64,000 nt of DNA from Brevibacterium permense. GTDB lineage: Bacteria > Actinomycetota > Actinomycetes > Actinomycetales > Brevibacteriaceae. Shown here piece by piece: positions 35,194 to 44,825 of this stretch; positions within the stretch are counted from its first letter, which is position 1; each line of letters starts with the position of its first letter. Made by a program: the position numbers and the translations under genes. The stretch spans positions 1-64,000 of the forward strand of contig NZ_JABSSX010000014.1 of assembly GCF_013280495.1 (NCBI RefSeq), given 5' to 3'. A model generated the notes under the pieces. That model did no database searches, was not told the origin of the DNA, and was given only the letters and a program-made list of their open reading frames with translations.

Positions 35194-36390
35194 ATGACCG
35201 CCGATGATGCGCCTCCGACTCTTCATGACGACCGCCTGTCCGTCGAAGATCTGCTCGCGTCCCCGCGGGGACGCTCGCTCGTGTTCGGGCTGGCTGTCGA
35301 GCAGGTCGAGAGTCTTCCGTGGACTCGCGATGAAGAAGCCCCAGGTGTGGAGGCGGTGGTGCGCAATCTGAGGTGCCTGTGCCCGGTTGCGCCGACTTGG
35401 AGTGTTGTTAAGGAAGCCATATCTGACGTAGTCGACGCTGCAGTGTATTGGCAGCCTCCTGATGATGACGATTGGGGGACCGCGGAAATCGGCGAGGTTC
35501 GTGAGATTCTGCGCCCCTTCGCCGAGACGCTCGTTTCCACGGGCGTGCTAGATGCCTGGTCGAAGCCACTCGATCCCGATGATCAATGGGCGCTGGCCTG
35601 GGACGACAAAGATCTCAATGAAGTCAATGGACGCCACACAGAACTGCCCGCGGTCTTCGACCTCGAGACGGGCCCGACGGATGCGAGCATAGAAATCACG
35701 CTGACCGATCTCTATCCTCCTCTCGACGGGCACGGAACGAGGCTTGCCTGGGGTTTGAGCGAGTGGCTCGCAGATGTCCTCACTACTGAAACTGAGTACC
35801 GTCACGATTTCGCCAAGAACCCGCATATGGAGCTCTCCGGCGAATGGTGGTCGACTCCGCCAGACGGGCTCTGGTCGTCGACGGGGACCTGGCCGGACGG
35901 AACCCTGATCGGCGTCGAACTCGTCGAGGACGATTTCGGTCTCGAAGGTGCCCGAGCCTGCCGTCTGAAACTGCGCCCGGATGCCCGCATCGCCGAGATT
36001 CGCGGACCTGAGGATTGGGCGGATCTGTGCCGGCGCTATCCGCTCGACGTCACCGCGCAGCGCCGCCACGTGTGGTTCGAGACCACAGGGCGCAAGGGTC
36101 GGTGGGTCATTCCCGATTGGTCACGGGCGGCCGAGGAATTCGACGGTGTACACGTGGGTCTGGCCGGCTATCTGCGCGCGGCCGGTGCGGTCATCGATGT
36201 GGCGGAGGGCCGCCTCGGCGAGGAACCGGAGACCGTCCCCACGGCAGGTAACACGGACGATCGGACAGCGAGTGTCCTGGCGGGCTGGCACCCGGATACG
36301 ACGTTCTGGCTGAACAACGTCATCGAGGCCGTCATCGAGGTGGCCGAATGGCGCTATGACGGCGACGCTGATTGGTGGGTGCGGGGCTGA
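35194..36390 (+). CDS. Trp/Asp-rich protein of unknown function
   Basis: 398 residues, acidic and soluble, with no signal peptide or helix bundle. It has many Trp residues (for example WYWQPPDDDDWG-like and WWSTPPDGLWSS segments). No family is recognised. Base composition is slightly lower in G/C in the first third (more A/T-ending codons such as GTT, GAT, TCT) than in the neighbours, which may hint at recent acquisition. It probably has a leaderless mRNA and converges with the oxidoreductase at 36407. Confidence 0.65.
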   Translation: MTADDAPPTLHDDRLSVEDLLASPRGRSLVFGLAVEQVESLPWTRDEEAPGVEAVVRNLRCLCPVAPTWSVVKEAISDVVDAAVYWQPPDDDDWGTAEIGEVREILRPFAETLVSTGVLDAWSKPLDPDDQWALAWDDKDLNEVNGRHTELPAVFDLETGPTDASIEITLTDLYPPLDGHGTRLAWGLSEWLADVLTTETEYRHDFAKNPHMELSGEWWSTPPDGLWSSTGTWPDGTLIGVELVEDDFGLEGARACRLKLRPDARIAEIRGPEDWADLCRRYPLDVTAQRRHVWFETTGRKGRWVIPDWSRAAEEFDGVHVGLAGYLRAAGAVIDVAEGRLGEEPETVPTAGNTDDRTASVLAGWHPDTTFWLNNVIEAVIEVAEWRYDGDADWWVRG

Positions 36391-36406
36391 GTCAGCTGAA
36401 TGAAAG

Positions 36407-37888
36407 TCAGTCGCCCGGGGACAGGCTGGGTGTCTCGTCGATGCCGAACCGGGTTTTGAGTGCCCGGCGGGCGGCGAACCAGCCGTTCATTCCGTGCACG
36501 CCCGGTGCCGGTGGGGTCGCCGCCGAGCACAGGAAGGCACCGGCCACGCCGAGGCTGTAGTTGTCCCAGCTCGTGCGCGGCCTGGCCATCATCCGGTAGA
36601 ACGACACAACACCGGTGGCGATGTCCCCGCCGATGTAGTTCTGGTTGTGCCCGGCCATCTCGGAGGCGGGGATCGCGTTGTGCGCGACGATGCGGTCGCG
36701 GAAGCCCGGGGCGAAGCGTTCGATCTGCCGGGTGATGTACTCGGTCGGGTCGATCGGGCAGTCGAATGGGACGTGACAATACGTCCACAGCGGCCGCAGG
36801 CCGTTCACCTCGCGTGATGGGTCGAACACGGTGGGGTCGGAGACGAGGCACACGGGATCGGCCGGCATGCGTCCGTTCGTCACCTGCGCCTCGGCGGCGG
36901 CCATCTGCGCCCGTGAGCCGCCGACATGGATGGTTCCGGCGCGGCCCACCTCAGGGTCGGACCAGGGGACCGGCCCATTGAGGACGAAATCGACCTTCGC
37001 CGCGGCATTGCCCTGTTTGAACCCCCGCAGGCTCTTGTCGACCTGGTCCGGCAGCAGGCCGGAGAAGATCTGCGCCGCACCCAACGCAGAGGTGTCGAGC
37101 AGATAGGCGCGGGCCTTGGGCAGGTCTGTGACGTGGGTGATCGGGGAGTTTGCGTGCAAAGTTCCGCCGTGGGCTTCGAGATCGGCGACGAGGTGGTTGA
37201 TGATCGCCTGGGATCCGCCGACGGGACCCGGCCAGCCTCCGGCGTGGGCGACCGTGGAGAGCATCGTGGCCGTGGCCGCGGTGCCCATGGCAGGCAGCCC
37301 GCCGATCGCGTGCGCGGCGACACCGGTGAACAGGGCCTGGGAGGATTCGTGGGAGAGCGGAATGTTCCATGCGGGGCTCGCCTGGCTCAGCAGTCGGAGA
37401 CCGAATTTCACGATGTTCGCGATGCCCGGAACGTCGCGCAGGGTCTCGGGCACGGAGCGTTTGTCACCGAGGGAGAGCCAGATCGCGTCATCGACACGTT
37501 CGAGGAGCGGTGCGAAGAATCGCCGCCATTCGGGTCCTGCCTCGCCGAGGCGGTCGACCGTCTCATCGAGATCGTGGAAGGCCAGCGCGGCGGGCTTGTT
37601 ATCCAGCGGTTGGGCATAGGAGATATCGGGAGTCGTCAGCTCCATGCCGCGAGCGCGCAGGTCGAAGTCGACGAAGAAGGGACTGGCGATGGCCAGCGGG
37701 TGGACGGCCGAGCAGATGTCGTGAGTGATGCCTGGGGCCAGCCCGAGGTCGAGGGTGCGGGCACCGCCGCCGATCGTCGGCTGAGCTTCGAACACTTCGA
37801 CGCTCAGCCCAGCGCGGGCCAGGGTGACGGCGGCGGCCATGCCGTTGGGACCACTTCCGACGACGACTGCATCAACACCAGTGCTCAT
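36407..37888 (-). CDS. Phytoene-dehydrogenase-related FAD/NAD(P) oxidoreductase
   Basis: 493 residues. The N-terminal dinucleotide motif VVVGSGPNGMAAAVTLARAG (about residues 8-27) and GGGARTLDLG match the COG1233 family. The C-terminal AGAFLCSAATPPAPGVHGMNG closes the FAD site. The substrate is unknown; carotenoid desaturation is only one possibility, and no carotenoid genes are nearby. It lies 54 nt downstream of tenA on the same strand, but TAGACT 6 nt before its ATG suggests its own leaderless promoter. Confidence 0.88.
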   Translation of the reverse strand: MSTGVDAVVVGSGPNGMAAAVTLARAGLSVEVFEAQPTIGGGARTLDLGLAPGITHDICSAVHPLAIASPFFVDFDLRARGMELTTPDISYAQPLDNKPAALAFHDLDETVDRLGEAGPEWRRFFAPLLERVDDAIWLSLGDKRSVPETLRDVPGIANIVKFGLRLLSQASPAWNIPLSHESSQALFTGVAAHAIGGLPAMGTAATATMLSTVAHAGGWPGPVGGSQAIINHLVADLEAHGGTLHANSPITHVTDLPKARAYLLDTSALGAAQIFSGLLPDQVDKSLRGFKQGNAAAKVDFVLNGPVPWSDPEVGRAGTIHVGGSRAQMAAAEAQVTNGRMPADPVCLVSDPTVFDPSREVNGLRPLWTYCHVPFDCPIDPTEYITRQIERFAPGFRDRIVAHNAIPASEMAGHNQNYIGGDIATGVVSFYRMMARPRTSWDNYSLGVAGAFLCSAATPPAPGVHGMNGWFAARRALKTRFGIDETPSLSPGD

Positions 37889-37894
37889 GTGGCC

Positions 37895-37900
37895 AGTCTA
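37895..37900 (-). promoter_or_regulatory. -10 box for leaderless oxidoreductase transcript
   Basis: TAGACT on the minus strand lies 6 nt before the ATG at 37888. Confidence 0.55.
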
Positions 37901-37942
37901 GGTCAGTGAGGTGGACGGCTGCGGAGTGCAGACCCTGGAAGC

Positions 37943-38635
37943 TCAGTTGTCGTACACGTTGTCGAAGAAGGCGCATTCGAGATCGACGGCGCGGCGCCAG
38001 ATGCGGTTGAGGTTCTCGGCTTCTGAGCTCTGGTCTTCTTCCTCCGGGAACACGCGCTCGAGTTCGTCGACGAGGAACTGCACCCACCCGCGGAAAGCCT
38101 CGCCTCGGTGGAGGTCGATCCATCCTCGGTGAACCTGTCGCTGCGGCATTTCCTCACCGGACTCGGCCCAGTCGAGATAGAGCCATTCGGCGACGACGAG
38201 GACGACGAGCAGCTGCGGATACGGCGCCGAAGCGACGGAGTCGTCCATGAGATCGCGGAACCCAACCGTCGGGGCGGTTAGTTCCGGGTGGAGGTAATCG
38301 GCTGGATCGATTCCCAATTCGGCGAATGAGTCGACGAAATAGGTGTCCTCATCGGCGACGAGCATTCCCAGTTGTCGAGCGAACCGCAGCTTCGCCTCGA
38401 GTTCATCGGCGTGGGCGACGCACGCGCCGAGCATGGACAGAAATGACTCGAAGAACTGATAGTCCTGCACCAGATAGTCGCGCATCACGGCGTCGTCGAT
38501 GCTGCCTGCGAAGAGCTCCCGGACGAATCTGTGGTCGACCGCCGCCGCCCATTGTCTGCTCGTCGAACTCATCAGGTCGGACACCGCTCCGTCAGCGGCC
38601 ACCTCGATCGATGCACCGATGCCTGTGGTTGTCAT
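37943..38635 (-). CDS. tenA: TenA-family thiaminase II / aminopyrimidine hydrolase
   Basis: 230 residues. The TenA fold is seen in FVRELFAGSIDDAVMRDYLVQDYQFF, VAEWLYLDWA and HRGEAFRGWVQFLVDELERVF. It salvages the pyrimidine part of degraded thiamine. I see no Cys at the usual TenA_C catalytic position, so it may belong to the TenA_E type. The start is ATG at 38635, not the in-frame GTG at 38665, because the latter lies inside the TPP riboswitch and GGAGGGAG stands 10 nt before 38635. Confidence 0.88.
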   Translation of the reverse strand: MTTTGIGASIEVAADGAVSDLMSSTSRQWAAAVDHRFVRELFAGSIDDAVMRDYLVQDYQFFESFLSMLGACVAHADELEAKLRFARQLGMLVADEDTYFVDSFAELGIDPADYLHPELTAPTVGFRDLMDDSVASAPYPQLLVVLVVAEWLYLDWAESGEEMPQRQVHRGWIDLHRGEAFRGWVQFLVDELERVFPEEEDQSSEAENLNRIWRRAVDLECAFFDNVYDN

Positions 38636-38642
38636 CGTTGTT

Positions 38643-38728
38643 CCACTCCCTCCGCCGGTACTCACCGGATCAGGTTCAAAGGGTCTGCTCTCGCACTCTC
38701 AGCGCCTGTTGATCGGCGCTCCCCTGCA
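38643..38728 (-). ncRNA. TPP riboswitch controlling tenA
   Basis: On the minus strand the conserved THI-box segments appear in order: AGGGGAGC, GGCGCTGAGAGTG, ACCCTTTGAACCTGATCCGG and GAGTACCGGCGGAGGGA. The tenA ribosome site GGAGGGAG (38654-38647) is the 3' end of the aptamer, so thiamine pyrophosphate should block translation by hiding it. Confidence 0.93.
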
Positions 38729-38763
38729 GCGGTTCGAGACTATCACCAAGGTAAGGAGAGTTG

Positions 38764-39444
38764 TCAGTAGGACCGGATCAGGTTCGGCCGGTACAGGTCT
38801 CGATTGTCGAATACCCATGTCGCCTTCTCCCGCGGAGACGCCTCAGAGAAGTACAGTCGTTGACCGCGGACATAGCGATGATTCGATGTGGCCTCGGGAT
38901 CGGCATCGAAGACTCCGGCAAACCGCTCGTTCCCTCGTGGGACCGAGACTTCAAACGGAACATCGACCCACACGCTCGCATCCCAGAGATCCACAAGCTC
39001 GGGACGGTGGAGGAAGATTCCCTCGATGAGGAGGACACAGTCGTTCGGCAGAATCAGAGGCTCCGGAGCAATCGGCTGATCCTTGTCGACGTCCCACACA
39101 GCTGGAACGATCGAGCCGCCTCGTCGAAATGGTTCGACGACGGACTCGACGAATGCTCCGTAGTCATAGGAACGGCGATAGAAGGTGTCTGGCCCCGTGC
39201 CTTGGGCGTAGCGGATCGCCCGAGCGTGGTGGAAGCCATCGATGCTGATGGCGGTGACCCGGCGGCCGGAAACATATCCAGGTACGTCCGCAGCGGTTTT
39301 GGCCAAACTCACGAGCTCGTGAGCGAGCATCGTCTTCCCAGCCCCATCGACCCCATCGAGGGCAATGAGCGCACGTTGCCCCGGCCGGACTGCGCGGAGC
39401 TCAGCCAACAGGTTTCGTAGGGCCGTGCCCCGGGAACTCACCAC
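38764..39444 (-). CDS. Uridine-kinase-like P-loop kinase
   Basis: 226 residues. Walker A GVDGAGKT (about residues 31-38), then a DGFHHARAIRYAQG segment and a lid-type FYRRSYDY match the uridine kinase/phosphoribulokinase group. LLIEGIFLHRPELVDLWD supports it. The substrate could be uridine, pantothenate-like or another small molecule. Its first codons overlap the upstream ATP-grasp gene by 7 nt, so the two may act in one pathway. Confidence 0.83.
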   Translation of the reverse strand: MVSSRGTALRNLLAELRAVRPGQRALIALDGVDGAGKTMLAHELVSLAKTAADVPGYVSGRRVTAISIDGFHHARAIRYAQGTGPDTFYRRSYDYGAFVESVVEPFRRGGSIVPAVWDVDKDQPIAPEPLILPNDCVLLIEGIFLHRPELVDLWDASVWVDVPFEVSVPRGNERFAGVFDADPEATSNHRYVRGQRLYFSEASPREKATWVFDNRDLYRPNLIRSY

Positions 39445-40463
39445 GCTGCGGACCCGGCGGGGGATGCCGACTGTGGGGCCGCCTCGGCGAGGGTGTCCGC
39501 CACGTACTCCGCGATACGGTCAGCGGCAGACTGACGACCCGACGTCTGTTCGGCGGACTCGACCGACGGGTTGTAGTTCGTGTTCGTGTTGATGTCGTAG
39601 ACGACCTGACGGCCGTCGGCGGTCTCGATGAACTCGACGCCGGCGATCTCGATGCCGAGGTCGGCCAACAGCGTCTCGAGCCGAGCGATGAGCGGTGTTC
39701 CGGCCGTGATCTCCTCACGGCGGTCGAACTGGGGGACCGCCTCGACGTCGGGATCAGCCCCGGCGCCCGGAATCGTGCAGGCATCGGCCGGGCACAGCTC
39801 GAACGACCCACCTGAGACGTCGACGCGCACCGCATAGTGGAAGCGTCCGCCGATGAACTCGGCACGGGTGATGAACGGCTGGGCAGGCTGCACATACTCC
39901 TGGACGAGGGTGATGCCGTCGATCGGCGCGTTCGCACCACCGGGCGCGAACTCGTCGGCGACCGCCTCGAGCTCGGCGTGGGAGTCGAAGCGACGCACAC
40001 CGAGGCCCTTGCCGCCCTGATTGTGCTTCGTGATGAACGGGGGAGTGAAGCCGGCCGCGGCGTCGACGAGCGCCCGCGGTCCGAACGCGGCCGCTGTGCG
40101 CGGAACGTCGAAGCCCCGGCCGGCCAGCTCGCGATGCTGACGGACCTTGCTCACCTCGAGCTCGTAGACGTCGCGACCGTTGATGACTCGGCGGTCGGCG
40201 GCGGCGAGCCAGTCGAGGACGGCACGCCCGTACTCCTTCACATGCGGATCGGTCCGGGTGTGCGACGACGCAGACAGCCGCGACCAGAACACCCCCTGTG
40301 GGGGCTCGGCGGCGAGATCGATCGATGCGTCGGGCAGGAGCCATTCGACATGGGCAACAGCGAGGCGGTCGAGCGCCTCCGTGAACGGGGTGATCCATTC
40401 CGGATTGTCGTGGATGATGTGCACCGCCGCTGCATTGCCGACGGGCAACTTGTGAGAACTCAT
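39438..40463 (-). CDS. ATP-grasp ligase of RimK type
   Basis: 341 residues. The ATP-grasp core is visible: VSKVRQHRELAGRGFDVPRT, FITKHNQGGKGLGVRRF (ATP lysine and glycine loop), EFIGGRFHYAVRVD, and VEFIETADGRQVVYDINTNTN with metal-binding Glu/Asn. RimK-like enzymes join an amino acid to a carboxylate. The substrate is unknown. The Ala/Ser-rich tail is disordered. AAGGTG precedes the ATG at 40463. It overlaps the kinase gene downstream. Confidence 0.85.
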   Translation of the reverse strand: MSSHKLPVGNAAAVHIIHDNPEWITPFTEALDRLAVAHVEWLLPDASIDLAAEPPQGVFWSRLSASSHTRTDPHVKEYGRAVLDWLAAADRRVINGRDVYELEVSKVRQHRELAGRGFDVPRTAAAFGPRALVDAAAGFTPPFITKHNQGGKGLGVRRFDSHAELEAVADEFAPGGANAPIDGITLVQEYVQPAQPFITRAEFIGGRFHYAVRVDVSGGSFELCPADACTIPGAGADPDVEAVPQFDRREEITAGTPLIARLETLLADLGIEIAGVEFIETADGRQVVYDINTNTNYNPSVESAEQTSGRQSAADRIAEYVADTLAEAAPQSASPAGSAAW

Positions 40464-40574
40464 GGCGCACCTTTGCTCGGGGTGCCGGCGCGATCGCTCG
40501 CCCGGCGGATCTGCTCAACGATCCTACGCCACCCCGACTGTCGTTGGCCCCTTCGTCATGTCCGTGCTGCGGCG

Positions 40575-40580
40575 TAGACT
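40575..40580 (+). promoter_or_regulatory. -10 box for leaderless VOC transcript
   Basis: TAGACT lies 6 nt before the ATG at 40587. Confidence 0.55.
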
Positions 40581-40586
40581 CAGGTC

Positions 40587-40949
40587 ATGGCTATCGCAAA
40601 GCAACCTGTGGTCGTACTCGATGCTCCCGACGCCGCCGAACTCGCAGAGTTCTACGGGCAGCTCCTCGATTGGAAGGTCGCGGTCGAGGAGGACGGCACC
40701 TGGGCGGAAGTCACCTCCGATTCCTGGCCCCCGCTGTGCATTCAGCAGGTCGAGGACTACCACGCGCCCAGCTGGCCCGGTCAGGCCCACCCGCAGCAGA
40801 TGCACCTCGACGTCATCGTCGACGACCTCGATGTTGCTGAGGAGTCCGTGCTCGAGATCGGTGCGGGCAAAGCCCCCGAACAGCCGGGAGAGACGTTTCG
40901 CGTGTTCCTCGACCCGGCCGGTCACCCGTTCTGCCTGTGCAAAGGATGA
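40587..40949 (+). CDS. VOC (glyoxalase/dioxygenase-fold) family protein
   Basis: 120 residues, the size of one VOC domain. It starts VVVLDAPDAAELAEFYGQLL and ends FRVFLDPAGHPFCLCKG, both typical of glyoxalase-like proteins. Metal ligands at the usual places are incomplete by eye, so it may bind rather than transform its ligand. Probably leaderless. Confidence 0.87.
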   Translation: MAIAKQPVVVLDAPDAAELAEFYGQLLDWKVAVEEDGTWAEVTSDSWPPLCIQQVEDYHAPSWPGQAHPQQMHLDVIVDDLDVAEESVLEIGAGKAPEQPGETFRVFLDPAGHPFCLCKG

Positions 40950-40996
40950 CCACACCATCACCGAGGCGGCCCCACCCGTCCGTGGTGTGCTGAGTT

Positions 40997-41584
40997 ATGC
41001 GCGCGCTCGCCTCGTTTGCTGACCGTAATCCTGTCCTGTGGGCCAATGGTGCCGGTCAGACCACTGAGCTCGTCTCCCTGGCTGACTCCGCGCAGCTGAC
41101 TCCGGGGCTGCGTCCTTGGCGGTTGAGCATCGCTCGACTCGAACATGTGGGCCCGTTCTCAGCGCTGCCCGGAATGGCGCGCACCTTCCTCCCCACCGCC
41201 GAGGTGGTCCTGGAGATCGACGGAACCGTGCACCCGGTGCCGGCGTTGCGCCCGGAACATTTCCACGGAAGTCAGGACGTGAACCTGGTCGAGCTGACAG
41301 CACCCTGTTTCGCCGTCAACCTCATGGTCGCCGACGACGGTATGGACGACTCCGCTCACGACACCGGCACGGGCACGGGCAGCGAAACCGAATGTGCCTG
41401 CGGCGAGCTGCAGATGGGCATCGGTGAGCAGTTCCCGGCCAGCAGATTCCGGTTTGTGCTCACTCTCGAAGCGGGGTTGGATCTCCCGCGTTTTCAGCTG
41501 CTCGAACTCGAGCCGGACGAGGATGCACCAGAGGAGGTCTCGGTGGCCGTCCTCCAGTCCGAAAGTGGCGACGCGCGCATCTGA
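40997..41584 (+). CDS. HutD-family protein
   Basis: 195 residues with NPVLWANGAGQTTEL near the N-terminus, WRLSIARLEHVGPFSALPG, RTFLPTAEVVLEI and NVNLVELT-like motifs of HutD. HutD is a cupin-like protein linked to histidine breakdown. No hut genes are nearby, so its role here is open. A ~25-residue Asp/Thr/Gly insert near residue 115 is unusual. Confidence 0.8.
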   Translation: MRALASFADRNPVLWANGAGQTTELVSLADSAQLTPGLRPWRLSIARLEHVGPFSALPGMARTFLPTAEVVLEIDGTVHPVPALRPEHFHGSQDVNLVELTAPCFAVNLMVADDGMDDSAHDTGTGTGSETECACGELQMGIGEQFPASRFRFVLTLEAGLDLPRFQLLELEPDEDAPEEVSVAVLQSESGDARI

Positions 41585-41755
41585 GAGATCGGTGAGAACC
41601 GACTGTCCCGGGCGTCACATTCCTGCGTATCGCCCCAGGTGAAGGTGCCGTTTCCGAGCATTTCCATCAGGGCTTTCTCAGCTTCGGACGGGTAGTGTCA
41701 GGATCCCCGAACGTGCATGTTCGAGAATGGTTTCCCACCGGAAATTGGAGGAACT

Positions 41756-43111
41756 TTGACGGTCGGCGACAGCGGCAAGAACAGACAGCACGAACACAAC
41801 GACGAAACTCGTCCGCCGGGGCATTCCCAGACCCTGCCGCTGATCACCGAAGAGATCGTCAGTTCCCACCCGGCCCCCGCGGCCGAACCCAGCGAGCACG
41901 TCGTCACCAAGGTGATGCCGCCCAACCCGATCCGCCACGACAACCAGGACGCACAGCGGCCGACGAAGACGCTGCCGGACACAGCCGCTGGCTCACAGAC
42001 GACTGCTGCGGCCACAGCTGCCTCCCCGATCGCCGTCGCCGAAGCGGCAGAGACAGCCGAGGACAAGAAAGAGGAGAAATCCTCAGAGGGCCGGATCTCG
42101 GCCACTCAGCTGCTGGCGGGCGCCGGCGCCGCGGCGACCTCCTCGGTCATCGGTGGTCAGCTCGGGGTCGCGGGCACGGTCGTCGGTGCCGGAGTCGCCA
42201 GCATCGTCACCGCCCTGGCCGTCACTCTCTACGGTCGCAGCCTCGACAAAGGCAAGGAGAAGATCCAGGAAGTCGGGTCCAAACTCGCCCCGGCAGTCAA
42301 GGCGAAGATCGCGAAGAATCCCAACGAGAAGACCACTGCAGTCGATCCCTCACTCGCCGAGGATTCGGCTTTCGCTCCACCGGAACCCGCCGGCGGCACT
42401 GCGACCCAAGCCGCCGCCTCGGCGCCGGATGACAGAACAGCCGAGGACGGCGACGGCAGTGAAACCGAGAGCGAGCGCCGCTCCTGGTGGCAGAAGCTGC
42501 GTCGCAAACGGGTCCTCTACCCGTTGACGATCGGCGTCGCTGCCTTCGGAATCGGACTCGGTGCGGTCGTGATGGCCGAGAACTTCACCGAAGCCGATAT
42601 CTCACCAGGCACCTCGCAGATCTCACGATCGGTGACCGGGCAGTCGACGCACGACGAACCCGTCACCGACGACGGGACCTCGGACTCCGGAACCAGCGGG
42701 GACGAATCGTCGAGCGGATCCGGGTCGGGCACCGACGGCAGTCAGAGCTCATCGAACAGCGGATCGAGCACGCAGAACGGTCAGTCCTCCTCGGCGGGGG
42801 AGACCGGCGCCGAAGGTGCCGCCGAGGGGCAGAGCTCACAGGGCACGGACACGACGACCGGCACGAGCGATTCCACAGGCAGTTCGACGAGCACCGACGG
42901 CACCGATGCGAGCAGCGGTTCCACCTCGACCGATGGCGCCGGCAGCTCCGGGGACACCAGCGGTGGGACAAGCAGCAGCACAGGCTCCGGATCCGGCTCG
43001 GATGGTTCGGGCAGCGGTTCCGGCAGCGGCTCGTCGGGTTCGGGCGGATCCGGAACCGGCGGTTCGACCGGCGGTTCGGGTGGTGGGTCGGCCGCCTCGG
43101 CGGAGGGGTGA
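41756..43111 (+). CDS. Two-helix membrane protein with Ser/Gly-rich extracellular tail
   Basis: 451 residues. A disordered N-terminus (~1-105) is followed by a glycine-rich hydrophobic region (~118-160), a charged linker with a basic WWQKLRRKR, a membrane helix (~255-277) and a ~165-residue tail made almost only of Ser, Gly, Thr and Asp. I chose TTG at 41756 because GGAGGA ends 3 nt before it; ATG at 41717 is the in-frame alternative. Function unknown; the tail looks like a cell-wall spacer. Confidence 0.7.
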   Translation: MTVGDSGKNRQHEHNDETRPPGHSQTLPLITEEIVSSHPAPAAEPSEHVVTKVMPPNPIRHDNQDAQRPTKTLPDTAAGSQTTAAATAASPIAVAEAAETAEDKKEEKSSEGRISATQLLAGAGAAATSSVIGGQLGVAGTVVGAGVASIVTALAVTLYGRSLDKGKEKIQEVGSKLAPAVKAKIAKNPNEKTTAVDPSLAEDSAFAPPEPAGGTATQAAASAPDDRTAEDGDGSETESERRSWWQKLRRKRVLYPLTIGVAAFGIGLGAVVMAENFTEADISPGTSQISRSVTGQSTHDEPVTDDGTSDSGTSGDESSSGSGSGTDGSQSSSNSGSSTQNGQSSSAGETGAEGAAEGQSSQGTDTTTGTSDSTGSSTSTDGTDASSGSTSTDGAGSSGDTSGGTSSSTGSGSGSDGSGSGSGSGSSGSGGSGTGGSTGGSGGGSAASAEG

Positions 43112-43150
43112 GCCGGACGATGTCGAGGACGGGAATTTAGACAGCCCGCC

Positions 43151-43185
43151 CTAGGTTGTATGAAGCGGAGAACATCGCTAGGTTG
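43151..43185 (+). promoter_or_regulatory. Direct repeat upstream of katA
   Basis: CTAGGTTG occurs at 43151-43158 and 43178-43185, in the 235-nt gap before catalase. It is a weak candidate regulator site. The rest of the gap shows no gene. Confidence 0.25.
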
Positions 43186-43346
43186 AAACTAAGTCCGACA
43201 GTGTTCTGCCGAAGTCGGGATATCGAGACTGGGCGAACGGCGCTCAGCCGATCGATCAGCTGCACCGGCGGGAACCGCATCTCACCGGTGGCCGTGATCG
43301 CGGGCTGAGTGGCGCCGCCTCAAATCAAACGGTTGAAGGAGATGTT

Positions 43347-44825
43347 ATGACGCAACATACAGATCATGAATATGCTGGCCACGACAGTACGAAGGCAACG
43401 ACCACCGAGTCCGGTGCGCCGCGGGAATCCGATGCTCACTCGCTGAGCGTGGGCGCGAACGGGCCGTTGATGCTCCACGACGTGGCTCTGGTCGAGAAGC
43501 TTGCTCGCTTCGACCGTGAGCGAGTTCCCGAGCGCAGCCCCCACGCAAAGGGATCCGGCGCATTCGGCGAGCTCGAAGTCACCGAAGACGTCTCCAAGTA
43601 CACGAAGGCCGACTTCCTGCAGCCGGGCAAGAAGACCCCGATGCTCGCCCGCTTCTCCACCGTCGCCGGTGAACTAGGCTCGCCCGACTCCTGGCGCGAC
43701 GTGCGCGGATTCGCGCTGAAGTTCTACACCGAAGAGGGCAACTTCGACATGGTGGGCAACAACACCCCCGTGTTCTTCGTCCGCGATCCCATGAAGTTCC
43801 CCGACTTCATTCACTCGCAGAAGCGCCTGCCCGACTCCGGTCTGCGCAGCAACAACATGCAGTGGGACTTCTGGTCGCTCTCGCCCGAGTCGGCTCACCA
43901 GGTCTCCTACCTCATGGGACCCCGCGGCCTGCCCAAGAGCTGGCGCCATATGAACGGCTACTCCTCGCACACCTACATGTGGGTCAACGCCGAGGGTGAG
44001 AAGTTCTGGGTCCAGTACCACTTCCACACCGACCAGGGCGTGGAGAACATGAGCAACGAGGAAGCCGGTCGGATGGCGGGCGAGGATGCGGACATGCATC
44101 GCCGCGACCTGTTCGATGCCATCGAGCGTGGCGACTACCCGTCCTGGACGTTCAGCGTGCAGATCATGCCCTTCGAAGAAGCCAAGGACTACCGCTTCAA
44201 CCCCTTCGACCTGACCAAGATCTGGTCGAAGAAGGACTACCCGCTCATCAAGGTCGGCAAGTTCACCCTCAACGAGAACCCCTCGAACCACTTCGCACAG
44301 ATCGAGCAGGCTGCCTTCAGCCCTTCGAACACCGTGCCGGGAACCGGGCTCTCGCCGGACAAGATGCTGTTGGGCCGCGTGTTCTCCTACCCGGATGCAC
44401 AGCGCAACCGCATCGGCACGAACTTCAACCAGCTGCCGGTCAACGCCCCTGTCACGAAGACGAATTCGTACGACAAGGAAGGCCAGATGCAGTACCACCA
44501 CTCGGGTAATGCACCGGTCTACGCCCCGAACTCGTACGGACGTTCCTTCCGAGACGAGCAGGGTCCGGTCGACAACGGCTGGGAGGCCGATGGTGAGCTG
44601 GTTCGCAGCGCCTACAGCCTGCACGCCGAGGACGACGACTTCGGCCAGGCACACACCCTGGTCCGCGAGGTCTACAGCGAGGAAGAGCGCCAGGGTCTCA
44701 TCGAGACCGTGGCCGGCGCTCTCTCCGACGGAGTCGAGGAACCGGTGCTGTCGAACGCGATCCAGTACTGGAAGAACATCGACGCCGAGGTCGGCGCGGC
44801 CATCGAAGCCAAGGTCAAGGGCTGA
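43347..44825 (+). CDS. katA: Monofunctional haem catalase (small-subunit type)
   Basis: 492 residues. It breaks down hydrogen peroxide. Catalytic His in [17 protein letters not shown], catalytic Asn in [13 protein letters not shown] and the haem-ligand Tyr in [14 protein letters not shown] are all present. A strong AAGGAG precedes the ATG. It is monocistronic, with a 235-nt upstream gap and a terminator at 44876. Confidence 0.97.
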   Translation: MTQHTDHEYAGHDSTKATTTESGAPRESDAHSLSVGANGPLMLHDVALVEKLARFDRERVPERSPHAKGSGAFGELEVTEDVSKYTKADFLQPGKKTPMLARFSTVAGELGSPDSWRDVRGFALKFYTEEGNFDMVGNNTPVFFVRDPMKFPDFIHSQKRLPDSGLRSNNMQWDFWSLSPESAHQVSYLMGPRGLPKSWRHMNGYSSHTYMWVNAEGEKFWVQYHFHTDQGVENMSNEEAGRMAGEDADMHRRDLFDAIERGDYPSWTFSVQIMPFEEAKDYRFNPFDLTKIWSKKDYPLIKVGKFTLNENPSNHFAQIEQAAFSPSNTVPGTGLSPDKMLLGRVFSYPDAQRNRIGTNFNQLPVNAPVTKTNSYDKEGQMQYHHSGNAPVYAPNSYGRSFRDEQGPVDNGWEADGELVRSAYSLHAEDDDFGQAHTLVREVYSEEERQGLIETVAGALSDGVEEPVLSNAIQYWKNIDAEVGAAIEAKVKG

